DNA of 64,000 nt, taken from assembly GCF_001625085.1 (NCBI RefSeq), contig NZ_BDAW01000016.1:62001-126000 (forward strand). The letters run 5' to 3'. The stretch is from Nocardia acidivorans NBRC 108247. Its GTDB lineage: Bacteria; Actinomycetota; Actinomycetes; Mycobacteriales; Mycobacteriaceae. Position 1 is the stretch's first letter; every line of letters starts with the position of its first letter. The translations under genes and the position numbers were made by a program. The notes below the pieces were generated by a model. That model searched no databases. It was not told the DNA's origin and saw only the letters and a list, made by a program, of their open reading frames with translations. This document shows positions 27,042 to 36,625 of the stretch, piece by piece.

Positions 27042-29742
27042 CCCCGCCGATCCGGCACCGCTGCTGCCCGCGGCCACCCCGGGCACGCCCGCGATTCCAC
27101 CGCCGCCGCCCGAACACTGGTTCGCCGATGTGCTGGCCGCCGACGGTGGTGTGGTCCGGCTGCGCCCGATCACCCCCGACGACGCGCGGAGCCTGGAGCG
27201 ATTCCACACCGGCCTGTCCGATCGCACCCGGTATCTGCGGTACTTCGGCCCGTACCCGCGCATGACCCCGAAGGATCTGTACCGCACCACCCACGTGGAC
27301 TACCACGATCGGGTCGGGCTGGTGATCGAACTCGGCGACGACATCATCGCGGTCGGGCGATACGAGTATCTGGCGGATCGGACCGGGGCGCGCTCGGCCG
27401 AGGTGGCGTTCGTGGTCGCCGACCACCATCAGGGGCGCGGGCTGGGATCGATTCTGCTCGAACACCTCGCGGGCGCGGCGGCCGAGAACGCCATCGAAAC
27501 CTTCGTGGCCGAGGTGCTGGCGGAGAACAACGCCATGGTGACGGTCTTCCGCGATGCCGGATATCAGGTGCAGCGCAGCCGCGACGGCTCGGTGCTGCAT
27601 CTGGAATTCGCCATCGACCCCACCGAAGCCCTGCTCTCGGTGCGGGATTCGCGCGAGCGCGCCTCCGAGGCGCGCAGTGTCGGGAATCTGCTGAGCCCGC
27701 GCTCGGTGGCGGTGATCGGCGCGACCCCGCTGGCGACCCGGGTCGGCGGCGCGGTGCTGGCGAATCTGCTCTCCGGAGGCTTCCAGGGCCCGGTGTTTCC
27801 CGTCAATCGCCATCGCACCGCCGTGCGCGGGGTGCGCGCGTATCCGACCGTGCGCGATATTCCCGATGAGGTCGACCTCGCCGTAATCGCCGTTCCCGCA
27901 GCCGAAATCGGTTCGGTGCTCGATGACTGCATGGCCAAGGGCGTCAAGGGCCTGGTGGTGCTCACCGCCGGATTCTCCGAGACCGGGCCGCACGGGTACG
28001 CCGCCGAGCGCGAACTCGTCGACGCGGTGCGCGCGCACGGTATGCGGGTGGTGGGTCCCAGCGCGCTGGGTATCGCCAATACCGATCCCGCCATCTCGCT
28101 GAACTCCACGCTCGCCTCGGTGCTACCCGGGCGCGGTCGTATCGGATTCTTCTGCCAGTCGGGACCTTTGGGCGCGGCCATTCTCGGTGAGGCGGCCGCG
28201 CGCCAGCTCGGGCTGTCCACTTTCGTCTCCGCCGGCAATCGCGCCGACGTCTCGGGCAATGACCTGTTGCAGTACTGGGATACCGATCCCGGCACCGATG
28301 TGGTGCTGCTGTACCTGGAGACCTTCGGCAATCCGCGCAAGTTCTCCCGGATCGCGCGCCGGGTGGCGCGCACCAAACCCATTGTGGCCGTGAGCAGTGG
28401 CCGCAATGTGGTGCGCGTGGACGGTGAACCGGATCTGGACCGGTCGCTGGTGCGCAACCTGTTCGCGCAGGCGGGCATCATCCAGGTCGACTCCATCACA
28501 GAGCTTTTCGACTGCGCCATGCTGCTGGCCTATCAACCGCTGCCCGCCGGGCCGCGCCTGGCGGTGCTCGGCAACAGCGCGGCGCTGAACTGGCTCGCGG
28601 TGGACGCGGGGCGCAGTGAAGGGCTCACCGTGGGGGAGCCGATCCACCTCGGGCCGCAGGCCGGGCCCGCCGACTATCTGACCGCCGTCGCGGCCGCGGT
28701 CACCGATCGCACGGTGGACGCGGTCATAGTCATCTACTCCCCGCCGGTGCCCAACGCGGTCGCGGCCTTCGCCGAGGCCATTCGCTCCGGTGCGCAATCC
28801 GATCCGGAGACACCGGTTCTCACCACCTTCGTCGCCGATCAGGGCATGCCGAATCTGCTCGCCACCCGCGGTCCGGGCGGCATGCTCGAGCGCGGCTCAC
28901 TGCCCTCCTACGGCGATCCGGAGCGGGCGGCTCGGGCGCTGGCGCGGGTGCGGCGCTACGCGGATTGGCGCACCCGCCCGATCTCCCCGGTGGTGCGCCC
29001 GGAGGGCTGTGCGACCGCCCGCGCTCGTGAACTCGTCGCCGAGTGGATGGCCTCGGGGACCGATCACTGGCTCTCGGACCTCGAAGCCGCAGAACTGCTG
29101 GGCTGCTACGGCATCGGCGTCGTCGAATTCCGCGAGGTGCGCGATGCCGATGCCGCTGTGGCCGCCGCCGAGGAACTCGGCTATCCCGTCGCCGCCAAGG
29201 CGACCGGGGAGATCTGGCGCAATCGCCCCGACCTCACCGGTGTGCGCCTGGACCTGTGGCGTCCGGACGCGGTCCGGCGCGGCTTCACCGATCTGGCCGA
29301 GATCTCCGGCAATCCCGTGCACATTCAGCGCATGGCGACCAAGGGCGTCGGCTGCGGCTTCCGGGTGCAGGACGATCCGTCCTTCGGTTCGGTGATCAGT
29401 TTCGGGCTCTCGGGCACGATCATCGATCTGCTCGGCGATCGGGTGTACCGCGCGCTGCCGCTGACCGAGGACGAATCGGCCGAGCTCATCGACGCGCCCC
29501 GGGCCGCACCACTGCTCTCGGGCACCGTCCGCGGCCGCGATATCGGCAAACCGGTGGACCGGGCCGCTCTCGCCGAACTGGCGCAGCGCGTTTCGGCGCT
29601 CTGCGATGACCTGCCCGAGGTGCGTGAATTGCAGTGCGAACCGATCATGGCCGCGCCCGAGGGCGCGGCGGTGCTGTACGGCCGGGTGCGCGTCGGGCCC
29701 GAGCCGAACCGCTTCGATATCGGGCCGCGGCGTATGGCCTGA
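27034..29742 (+). CDS. Pat-like protein: GNAT fused to acyl-CoA-synthetase (ADP-forming)-like domains
   Basis: 902 residues. A GNAT acetyltransferase spans about 41-190 with the acetyl-CoA loop HQGRGLG (132-138). CoA-binding and ligase domains follow from about 221 (SPRSVAVIGATP), and an ATP-grasp domain from about 680. The segment KPIVAVSSGRN continues without the SHTG phosphohistidine loop of active synthetases, so this half is probably a sensor, as in protein acetyltransferase Pat. GNAT-first order resembles the Streptomyces PatA type. It should acetylate and inactivate enzymes such as acetyl-CoA synthetase. GTG start with GGAGGA 6 nt upstream, overlapping acuC. Confidence 0.9.
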   Translation: MTDPADPAPLLPAATPGTPAIPPPPPEHWFADVLAADGGVVRLRPITPDDARSLERFHTGLSDRTRYLRYFGPYPRMTPKDLYRTTHVDYHDRVGLVIELGDDIIAVGRYEYLADRTGARSAEVAFVVADHHQGRGLGSILLEHLAGAAAENAIETFVAEVLAENNAMVTVFRDAGYQVQRSRDGSVLHLEFAIDPTEALLSVRDSRERASEARSVGNLLSPRSVAVIGATPLATRVGGAVLANLLSGGFQGPVFPVNRHRTAVRGVRAYPTVRDIPDEVDLAVIAVPAAEIGSVLDDCMAKGVKGLVVLTAGFSETGPHGYAAERELVDAVRAHGMRVVGPSALGIANTDPAISLNSTLASVLPGRGRIGFFCQSGPLGAAILGEAAARQLGLSTFVSAGNRADVSGNDLLQYWDTDPGTDVVLLYLETFGNPRKFSRIARRVARTKPIVAVSSGRNVVRVDGEPDLDRSLVRNLFAQAGIIQVDSITELFDCAMLLAYQPLPAGPRLAVLGNSAALNWLAVDAGRSEGLTVGEPIHLGPQAGPADYLTAVAAAVTDRTVDAVIVIYSPPVPNAVAAFAEAIRSGAQSDPETPVLTTFVADQGMPNLLATRGPGGMLERGSLPSYGDPERAARALARVRRYADWRTRPISPVVRPEGCATARARELVAEWMASGTDHWLSDLEAAELLGCYGIGVVEFREVRDADAAVAAAEELGYPVAAKATGEIWRNRPDLTGVRLDLWRPDAVRRGFTDLAEISGNPVHIQRMATKGVGCGFRVQDDPSFGSVISFGLSGTIIDLLGDRVYRALPLTEDESAELIDAPRAAPLLSGTVRGRDIGKPVDRAALAELAQRVSALCDDLPEVRELQCEPIMAAPEGAAVLYGRVRVGPEPNRFDIGPRRMA

Positions 29743-29826
29743 ACCGCTATGGGATGACTCACAGCGGCGCATCGGCCGAGATGGGTTGAGATAGATCAAG
29801 AATCGTCGGCATGGAGAGGTGATCGT

Positions 29827-32589
29827 ATGCGGGAGAACCAGATCGAGACGGCGACCGCGCCACTGCGCGATGACATCCGATTCCTGGGCGGCATCCTCGG
29901 GGACACGATTCGCGATCATGAGGGGCCGGAGGTCTTCGACCTCATCGAGCGGGTCCGGGTGGAGGCCTTCAAGATCCGGCGCGAGGAGGTGGACCGCGGC
30001 GCGGTCGCCGATATGCTGCGCGATCTCGATATCGGCACCGCGATACCGGTGATCCGCGCCTTCAGCCACTTCCTGCTGCTGGCCAATCTGGCCGAGGATC
30101 TACAGCGTGATCGGCGGCGCGCGGTGCATATCGCGGCGGGGGAGCCGCCCCAGGACTCCAGTCTGGCGGCCACCTACCGCAAACTCGACGCGGCCCGGCC
30201 CGATGCGGATCTGGTCGCCGACCTGCTCGGCGAGGCGCTGGTCTCACCGGTGATCACCGCGCATCCCACCGAGACGCGCCGGCGCACCATCTTCGATGTG
30301 CAGTCCCGGATCACCGAACTCATGCGTACGCGCCAGCGCTACGGTGAGCACGAACCCGAGTACGCCGCCATCGACACCGATATCCGGCGGCAGGTGCTGC
30401 AACTGTGGCGGGCGGCGCTGATCCGCCTGGCGCGCCTGCGGATTCAGGATGAGATCGAGGTCGGGCTGCGGTACTACGACCTCACGCTGTTCGAGGTCAT
30501 TCCCAAGATCAACGAGGAGGTGCGGGCCGCGCTGCGAGCGCGCTGGCCCGGACATGAACTGCTGTCACGGCCGATGCTGCGGCCGGGCTCGTGGATCGGC
30601 GGCGACCGGGACGGCAACCCGAATGTCACCGCCGAGGTGGTGCACCGCGCCACCCATCGCGCGGGCGCCGTCGCCTTCGAACGGTATCTGAAAAGCCTGG
30701 TGGAGCTGGAGAAGTCGCTCTCGCAGTCGGCCCGCCTGGTACCGGTGACACCGGAGTTGGCCGCGCTCGCCGATGCCGGATTCGATGATTCCCCCCAGCG
30801 CGCCGATGAGCCCTATCGGCGGGCGGTGCGCGCGATCCGCGCCCGGCTCAGTGCCTCCGCGCGCCGGGCGCTCGGCGAAATCCCTTCGGACGGAATCGAT
30901 GTGGTGGCCGAGCCGTATGCCGGTCCCGAGGCATTGCTCGCCGATCTCGATGTGCTCGACGCCTCCATGCGCGCCTCCGGGGACGGTCTGCTCGCCGATG
31001 ATCAGCTCGCCGCGCTGCGCGGTGCGGTGGAGACCTTCGGATTCCATTTGCAGGGCCTGGATCTGCGGCAGAACTCCGAGACCCACGAGCAGGTGGTGGC
31101 CGAGCTGTTCTCCTGGGCGGGCGTGCATCCCGATTACGCCTCGCTCGACGAGGCACGGCGGGTGGAGCTGCTGGCGGCCGAATTGACCACGCGCAGGCCG
31201 CTTGTCGGGCCGAGCGCCCAGCTCAGTGAGCTCGCCGCCAAGGAGCTCGCGGTGGTGCGGGCGGCCAAGACCGCGCTCGATGATCTGGGCCCGGACACCG
31301 TGCCCAACTACATCATCAGCATGTGCACCTCGGTCAGCGATATGCTCGAGGCGGCGCTGCTGCTCAAAGAGGCGGGCATTCTCGATCCGGGTGATGAGCG
31401 GACGCCGCCGTCGAGTTCGGTCGGCGTGGTGCCGCTCTTCGAAACCATCGACGATCTGCGCGGCGGTGCCGAAATCCTTGCCGCCGCACTGGAAGTGCCC
31501 GCGTACAAGGGGCTGGTGCGGGCGCGCGGCATGCGGCAGGAGATCATGCTCGGCTATTCCGACTCCAATAAGGACGGCGGATATCTCGCCGCGAATTGGG
31601 CGCTGTATCGCGCGGAGTTGGATCTGGTGGATACCGCGCGCAAGACCGGAATCCGGATGCGGCTCTTCCACGGTCGCGGCGGCACGGTCGGTCGCGGTGG
31701 CGGTCGCAGTTATGACGCCATCCTGGCCCAGCCCGCCGGGGCGGTGCGCGGATCGCTGCGGCTGACTGAACAGGGTGAGGTCATCTCCACCAAGTACGCG
31801 GAGGCGGGCACCGCCTACCGCAATCTCGAGGCACTGGTCGCGGGCACGCTCGAATCCACGCTGCTGGATGTGGAGGGTTTGGGCGAGGATGCCGAACCCG
31901 CCTACGCGGTCCTGGACGAACTGGCCGAGCTTGCGCGCCAAGCCTATTCGCGCCTCGTGCATGAAACCCCGGGCTTCGTGGAGTATTTCCGCGCCTCCAC
32001 ACCGGTGGCGGAGGTCGCCGATCTCAATCTGGGCAGTCGCCCGGCCTCGCGCAAGCCGACCAATTCGGTGTACGACCTGCGTGCGATTCCGTGGGTGATG
32101 TCCTGGAGCCAATCCCGGGTCATGCTGCCGGGCTGGTACGGGACCGGTTCGGCCATCGAGGAGTGGATCGGCGACGATCCCGCGCGCTTGGCGCAGCTGT
32201 CGGAGCTGTATCGGCGCTGGCCGTTCTTCCGGACGGTGCTCTCCAATCTCGCCCAGGTGATGGCCAAGGCGGATATGGATATCGCCGCCACCTATGCCGA
32301 GTTGGTGCCCGATGAAGCCTTGCGCGCCACCGTCTTCGGCATGATCTGCGATGAGTTCGGCCGCACCGCGCGCATGCACGCGGCCATCACCGGGACCGAT
32401 GAACTGCTTTCGGACAACCCGGCCTTGGCGGAGTCGATTCACAATCGCTTCCCGTACCTGGAGCCGATCAACCAGTTGCAGGTCGAGCTGCTGCGCCGGC
32501 GTCGTGCGGGTGATGATTCGGAGTTGGTCGAGCGCGGCATCCTGCTCACCATGAACGGCCTGGCCACGGCCCTGCGCAACTCCGGCTAG
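29827..32589 (+). CDS. ppc: Phosphoenolpyruvate carboxylase
   Basis: 920-residue PEPC making oxaloacetate from PEP and bicarbonate, an anaplerotic enzyme. Motifs: [13 protein letters not shown] (catalytic His, about residues 142-154), [16 protein letters not shown] (about 574-589), [13 protein letters not shown] (about 612-624). It ends LRNSG, where most PEPCs end with -NTG, a small deviation in the allosteric/active-site tail. GGAGAGG lies just upstream of ATG 29827. It follows pat by 84 bp on the same strand and may share its transcript. Confidence 0.97.
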   Translation: MRENQIETATAPLRDDIRFLGGILGDTIRDHEGPEVFDLIERVRVEAFKIRREEVDRGAVADMLRDLDIGTAIPVIRAFSHFLLLANLAEDLQRDRRRAVHIAAGEPPQDSSLAATYRKLDAARPDADLVADLLGEALVSPVITAHPTETRRRTIFDVQSRITELMRTRQRYGEHEPEYAAIDTDIRRQVLQLWRAALIRLARLRIQDEIEVGLRYYDLTLFEVIPKINEEVRAALRARWPGHELLSRPMLRPGSWIGGDRDGNPNVTAEVVHRATHRAGAVAFERYLKSLVELEKSLSQSARLVPVTPELAALADAGFDDSPQRADEPYRRAVRAIRARLSASARRALGEIPSDGIDVVAEPYAGPEALLADLDVLDASMRASGDGLLADDQLAALRGAVETFGFHLQGLDLRQNSETHEQVVAELFSWAGVHPDYASLDEARRVELLAAELTTRRPLVGPSAQLSELAAKELAVVRAAKTALDDLGPDTVPNYIISMCTSVSDMLEAALLLKEAGILDPGDERTPPSSSVGVVPLFETIDDLRGGAEILAAALEVPAYKGLVRARGMRQEIMLGYSDSNKDGGYLAANWALYRAELDLVDTARKTGIRMRLFHGRGGTVGRGGGRSYDAILAQPAGAVRGSLRLTEQGEVISTKYAEAGTAYRNLEALVAGTLESTLLDVEGLGEDAEPAYAVLDELAELARQAYSRLVHETPGFVEYFRASTPVAEVADLNLGSRPASRKPTNSVYDLRAIPWVMSWSQSRVMLPGWYGTGSAIEEWIGDDPARLAQLSELYRRWPFFRTVLSNLAQVMAKADMDIAATYAELVPDEALRATVFGMICDEFGRTARMHAAITGTDELLSDNPALAESIHNRFPYLEPINQLQVELLRRRRAGDDSELVERGILLTMNGLATALRNSG

Positions 32590-32598
32590 ATGGAAGCG

Positions 32599-32637
32599 TA
32601 GGAAAATGCCTACGGTTGACAGGTAGGGGAAATCCTA
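32599..32637. promoter_or_regulatory. Two TAGG-N6-CCTA palindromes around a TTGACA box
   Basis: TAGG-N6-CCTA occurs at 32599-32612 and again at 32624-32637, centres 25 bp apart, flanking a perfect TTGACA (32616-32621). Two dyads at this spacing look like a dimeric repressor's operators over the promoter of the SRPBCC gene. SRPBCC genes are often controlled by ArsR-type repressors; none is adjacent here. Confidence 0.55.
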
Positions 32638-33071
32638 GCGACCTCACCAGCATCGAACTCGACCACTACGACCCGCACCCGCCCGCCAAGGTCTGGCGCG
32701 CGGTCACCACCCCGCATCTGATGGGTCAGTGGATGATGGAGCCCGTCGGCTTCGAACCCGTCGCGGGCAATATCTTCGAGATGAAGACCCAGCCCATGCC
32801 CGGCCAGGACTTCTCCGGTGCGATCCGCGGAGAGGTGCTCGAAGCCATTGCCCCGCAACGCCTTCGCCTCACCTGGGACGATGCCAATGCCGGGGGGCAC
32901 CGGCTGGATCATCACCTGGGAGTGCGCCCCGAGGGGCACGGCACCCGAATCCTGTTCACCCACAGCGGATTCGATCCGGATGATGCCACCGCCCAGCGCA
33001 CCCGCGGCATTATGGGCACGGGCTGGTCGAGCATGCTCGACAACCTGGAGCGCGTCGTGGCGGCCGAATAG
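32616..33071 (+). CDS. SRPBCC / AHSA1-like protein
   Basis: Up to 151 residues with the START-like fold: YDPHPPAKVWRAVTTPHLMG, then FEMKTQPMPG and the C-terminal HSGFDPDDATA, MGTGWSSMLDNLERV. The family binds hydrophobic ligands and is often paired with ArsR regulators. The start is doubtful: the only in-frame start upstream of the conserved region is TTG 32616, which is also the -35 hexamer of the likely promoter. Either initiation is unusual or the true start was lost. Confidence 0.72.
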   Translation: MTGRGNPSDLTSIELDHYDPHPPAKVWRAVTTPHLMGQWMMEPVGFEPVAGNIFEMKTQPMPGQDFSGAIRGEVLEAIAPQRLRLTWDDANAGGHRLDHHLGVRPEGHGTRILFTHSGFDPDDATAQRTRGIMGTGWSSMLDNLERVVAAE

Positions 33072-33130
33072 GTTCGGCCGCCATCGTGCGCTGACGACCC
33101 GATCCCCGGCCGTCAACGCGCACTGTGCCT

Positions 33131-33790
33131 CTAGTGGAATGCGTCCACATGGTCGCGCACCCAGTCGGCGTACGTGCGCGGCGCGCGACCGAGCACCTCT
33201 TCGACATCCCCGGTGACCGTGGCATTGCCCGCGGCGCGGACATACTCCTGCCCGGCGAGCGAGCCATCGGCGAACTTCTCCGACATACCCGCCGCGATCA
33301 TGTGCTCGCGCGCTTGCTCCAGTGGAATGTCCATGGTCTCAACAGGTTTGCCCAATGCGGCGGCGATGACGGCGGCCTGATCGGCCACGGTGAGCGCGGC
33401 CGGTCCGGTGAGCGTGTACACCTTCCCGGAGTGCGCGTCCGAGACCAGCGCCTCGACCGCCACCGCCGCCACATCCCGGGGATCCACGACGCCCTGCGCG
33501 CCGTCCCCGGTCGTATTCGGCACCGGCCGCCCGGCCTGGATCGGCCCGGCCCAACTCCGGGAATTACTCGCGAAACTACTGGGCCGCAAGATGGTCCACG
33601 CCACCCCGCTCTCGCGCACCGCCCGCTCACCCGGCAGATGCCAGGTCCCGATCCGCCCGAGCGCGGCCTCCCCGGTCCCGATCGCCGACAGCTTCACAAT
33701 CCGCCGGACCCCCGCATCCCGGGCCGCCCGCACCAGCGCCCGATCCACCTCCAGGAACTCCGGCCCGAGCAGCCCCACGATGAAACCCAT
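33131..33790 (-). pseudogene. NmrA-like NAD(P)-binding oxidoreductase, 5'-truncated
   Basis: 219 residues of an atypical SDR/NmrA protein (RDAGVRRIVKLSAIGTGEAA, AWTILRPSSFASNSRSW, YTLTGPAALTVADQAAVI). The N-terminal Rossmann glycine motif (about the first 70 residues) that binds NAD(P) is absent, so it should not work as an oxidoreductase. The break lies a few bases from the break of the AraC remnant facing away from it. The frame is open from ATG 33790, so a short protein remains possible. Confidence 0.7.
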
Positions 33791-33801
33791 TCCTGGAATC
33801 G

Positions 33802-34173
33802 GTGCTCCCGCAGCACATTCCCACCGATCACAAGCACCGGGCGCGTCAGGATCTGCTCGAGTCGGCGGTGCGGGCGCTGTCCACCTCCACCGGATCGATC
33901 GCGGATCTGGCCGCCGCCCTCTCGGTGAGCGAGCGCCATCTGCGCAACCTCTTCACCGCGGGAATCGGCGTCTCTCCCAAGCATTTCGCGCGCATCACCC
34001 GTATCCGGCAGGTGCTCGCCGCGGCGGGGAACACGCCCTGGTCGGATCTGGCGCTGACCGCCGGGTTCTACGATCAGTCCCATATGACGGCCGACTTCCG
34101 CGCCATCATGGGTGTTCCGCCCCCGCCTTCTTCCAGGGCAGCCACCCCGCCCCCACCGGCTGCCCCTCGCTGA
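33802..34173 (+). pseudogene. AraC-family regulator remnant (DNA-binding domain only)
   Basis: Contains only the C-terminal double helix-turn-helix: LAAALSVSERHLRNLFTAGI, PKHFARITRIRQVLAAAG, DLALTAGFYDQSHMTADFRA. The ligand-binding half is missing. Near the 3' end a C-rich run shifts the frame: the expected AFFQGSHPAPTGCPS is read in the +1 frame after GVPP. It is both 5'-truncated and frameshifted. Divergent AraC regulators usually control the gene opposite, here the NmrA remnant. Confidence 0.72.
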
Positions 34174-34182
34174 GCCGAGCGG

Positions 34183-35028
34183 TCAGGGGATCAGCCGGGT
34201 GACCGCGCTGTAGGGCCACGACCCCGGTGCGCGCGGGTCCGGCTGCGGGGTGTCGACCGCCGCGCGCAGATGCGGTGAGGACAATCGGCCGAACCGGTCG
34301 GCCGCCAGATAGATCGGCTCGAGGTAGGCGACCTTCCAATCGCACTCCTCGAAGAAGGCGATTCCGTTCTCCGGCAGGAACTTCCACGGCGCATCGCGCA
34401 GCAGACCCACATTACGTTCGGCCATCAGCTTCGCGACCCCGGCCGCGCTGAAATCCAAGCACCAGCTAGCGATCTCGGGCCGGCGCAGCGCCGCGGCGAG
34501 GGCGATCACCTCGGTTTCGGAGAAGTACATGACCAGGCCCTCGGTCAGCACCAGCGCCTGTTCGGCGTCGGCGAGCACCTCGTCGAGGAAGCCCTTCAGC
34601 GCCGGGCCGTCGGTGAGATCGATTGCCGCCCGGGTCAATCGGCACCGCGGGTGCTCCTCGGCGAGCAGGGCGTTCTTCTCCGCGACCAGTCCGGGGAGAT
34701 CGGCTTCCACCCAGTCGAAGCTCTCGGGCAGCTCCATCCGATAGGGCCGGGTATCAAGTCCGGCACCGAGATTCACCACCAGATCGCATCCGGCGGCCAC
34801 CGCTGCCTCGATCTGATCGTCGATCATCCTGGTCCGGGTGACCAGAAACCAGTCGTCGGCCATGACCGCCCCGGCCGCCTCGGCGATCTCGCGACCGCGA
34901 TCCCCGGCCAGTCGCGCGGCGAGCGGATCCCGAAACAGGGCATCGGGTCGTGCGGATTCCGCGGCGCGCCGGGCCGCCACCCACCGCGCGGTATCGGAGA
35001 CATGGGTAACCAACGGCCGAGATGTCAT
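34183..35028 (-). CDS. Class I SAM methyltransferase of the TIGR00027/PPM type
   Basis: 281 residues of the leucine-carboxyl-methyltransferase-like family abundant in mycobacteria and nocardiae: VSDTARWVAARRAAESARPD, DLVVNLGAGLDTRPYRM (SAM site), WVEADLPGLVAEKN, LTEGLVMYFSETEV. Members may O-methylate polyketides or other small molecules; the substrate is unknown. AAAGGAG upstream supports ATG 35028 rather than an in-frame ATG at 35076. Divergence from sigB is absent; both lie on the minus strand with 192 bp between them. Confidence 0.9.
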   Translation of the reverse strand: MTSRPLVTHVSDTARWVAARRAAESARPDALFRDPLAARLAGDRGREIAEAAGAVMADDWFLVTRTRMIDDQIEAAVAAGCDLVVNLGAGLDTRPYRMELPESFDWVEADLPGLVAEKNALLAEEHPRCRLTRAAIDLTDGPALKGFLDEVLADAEQALVLTEGLVMYFSETEVIALAAALRRPEIASWCLDFSAAGVAKLMAERNVGLLRDAPWKFLPENGIAFFEECDWKVAYLEPIYLAADRFGRLSSPHLRAAVDTPQPDPRAPGSWPYSAVTRLIP

Positions 35029-35220
35029 CGGATCAACTCCTTTGTATTCGCGAGGGACACAAGGGAATTCGATCACAGATCACAGGGAGACGCCGGACGA
35101 CGCGAGCTTCCCGGAGGGGGACGACGGGATACTCGGGTCGACCGGCGTCGATCGGACCGGCGCCTCGAATGACGGTCCGACGGAATGCGAACGGCCGACC
35201 CGGAGGTCGACCGTATCGGA

Positions 35221-36189
<969 letters not shown>

Positions 36190-36222
36190 GACTTGCCTCC
36201 TGTCGGTGGTGTCTCGCTCCGT

Positions 36223-36251
36223 TCAACGGACCCGACATCAGGAAAGTTCCC
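36223..36251 (-). promoter_or_regulatory. SigE/SigH-type promoter of sigB
   Basis: On the minus strand GGGAAC (plus 36246-36251), a 17-bp spacer and CGTTGA (plus 36223-36228) lie about 33 bp upstream of the sigB ATG. This fits the GGAAC/CGTT pattern of SigE- and SigH-dependent promoters, and the M. tuberculosis sigB promoter is of that type. Such a promoter gives a stress-induced sigma cascade. Confidence 0.8.
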
Positions 36252-36266
36252 CGCGGTGGCTCCGGT

Positions 36267-36289
36267 AAACCGCATCTGAGCTGCGGTTT
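36267..36289. promoter_or_regulatory. Perfect 8-bp inverted repeat upstream of the sigB promoter
   Basis: AAACCGCA (36267-36274) and TGCGGTTT (36282-36289), 7-bp spacer, lie 15 bp beyond the -35 box. This is an activator-binding position, for example for a response regulator; the identity is unknown. Confidence 0.4.
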
Positions 36290-36573
36290 CCACTGCGCAC
36301 GGCTGAGAAGTTCCTGAGAAGGGCGTACAGTGCGGAACTTCGGAACCCGATCGGCGGCCGTCGTTATCCGGGCGGTTGCCACCGTCGGAACCCGAACTTC
36401 GGAGCGCGGCAATCGAATACGTGTGTATGGGCCTTGCCCTGCCACTGGTCGCCCGAGTCTGTTTGTGACGATCAGCAGGTCGGAGGCATTCCGGGGATAC
36501 CCGCCGGCGGTGATCGAAACGTGAGATAGCTCACCGAGGTCAGATAAACACCAGGTCACGACACGGAAACGAC

Positions 36574-36604
36574 TCGGCCGCCGAGCGGAGTGCCCGGCGG
36601 CCGA
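36574..36604 (-). terminator. Hairpin after the HemK-like methyltransferase
   Basis: TCGGCCGCC/GGCGGCCGA, a 9-bp perfect stem with a 13-nt loop, 21 bp past the stop at 36626, followed on the minus strand by GTCGTTTCC. A weak intrinsic terminator. Confidence 0.5.
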
Positions 36605-36625
36605 AGGAGGGTGAGCTCCGCTGGG

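Larger units (their letters stand above)
36190..36625. other. Intergenic region upstream of sigB
   Basis: 436 bp holding the sigB promoter (36223-36251), an 8-bp inverted repeat (36267-36289) and a hairpin after the HemK-like gene (36574-36604). No gene is seen in it. Confidence 0.6.

Noticed and set aside
30565..32442. A 625-codon open frame on the minus strand opposite ppc
   Set aside because: Antisense shadow; ppc motifs are unambiguous on the plus strand.
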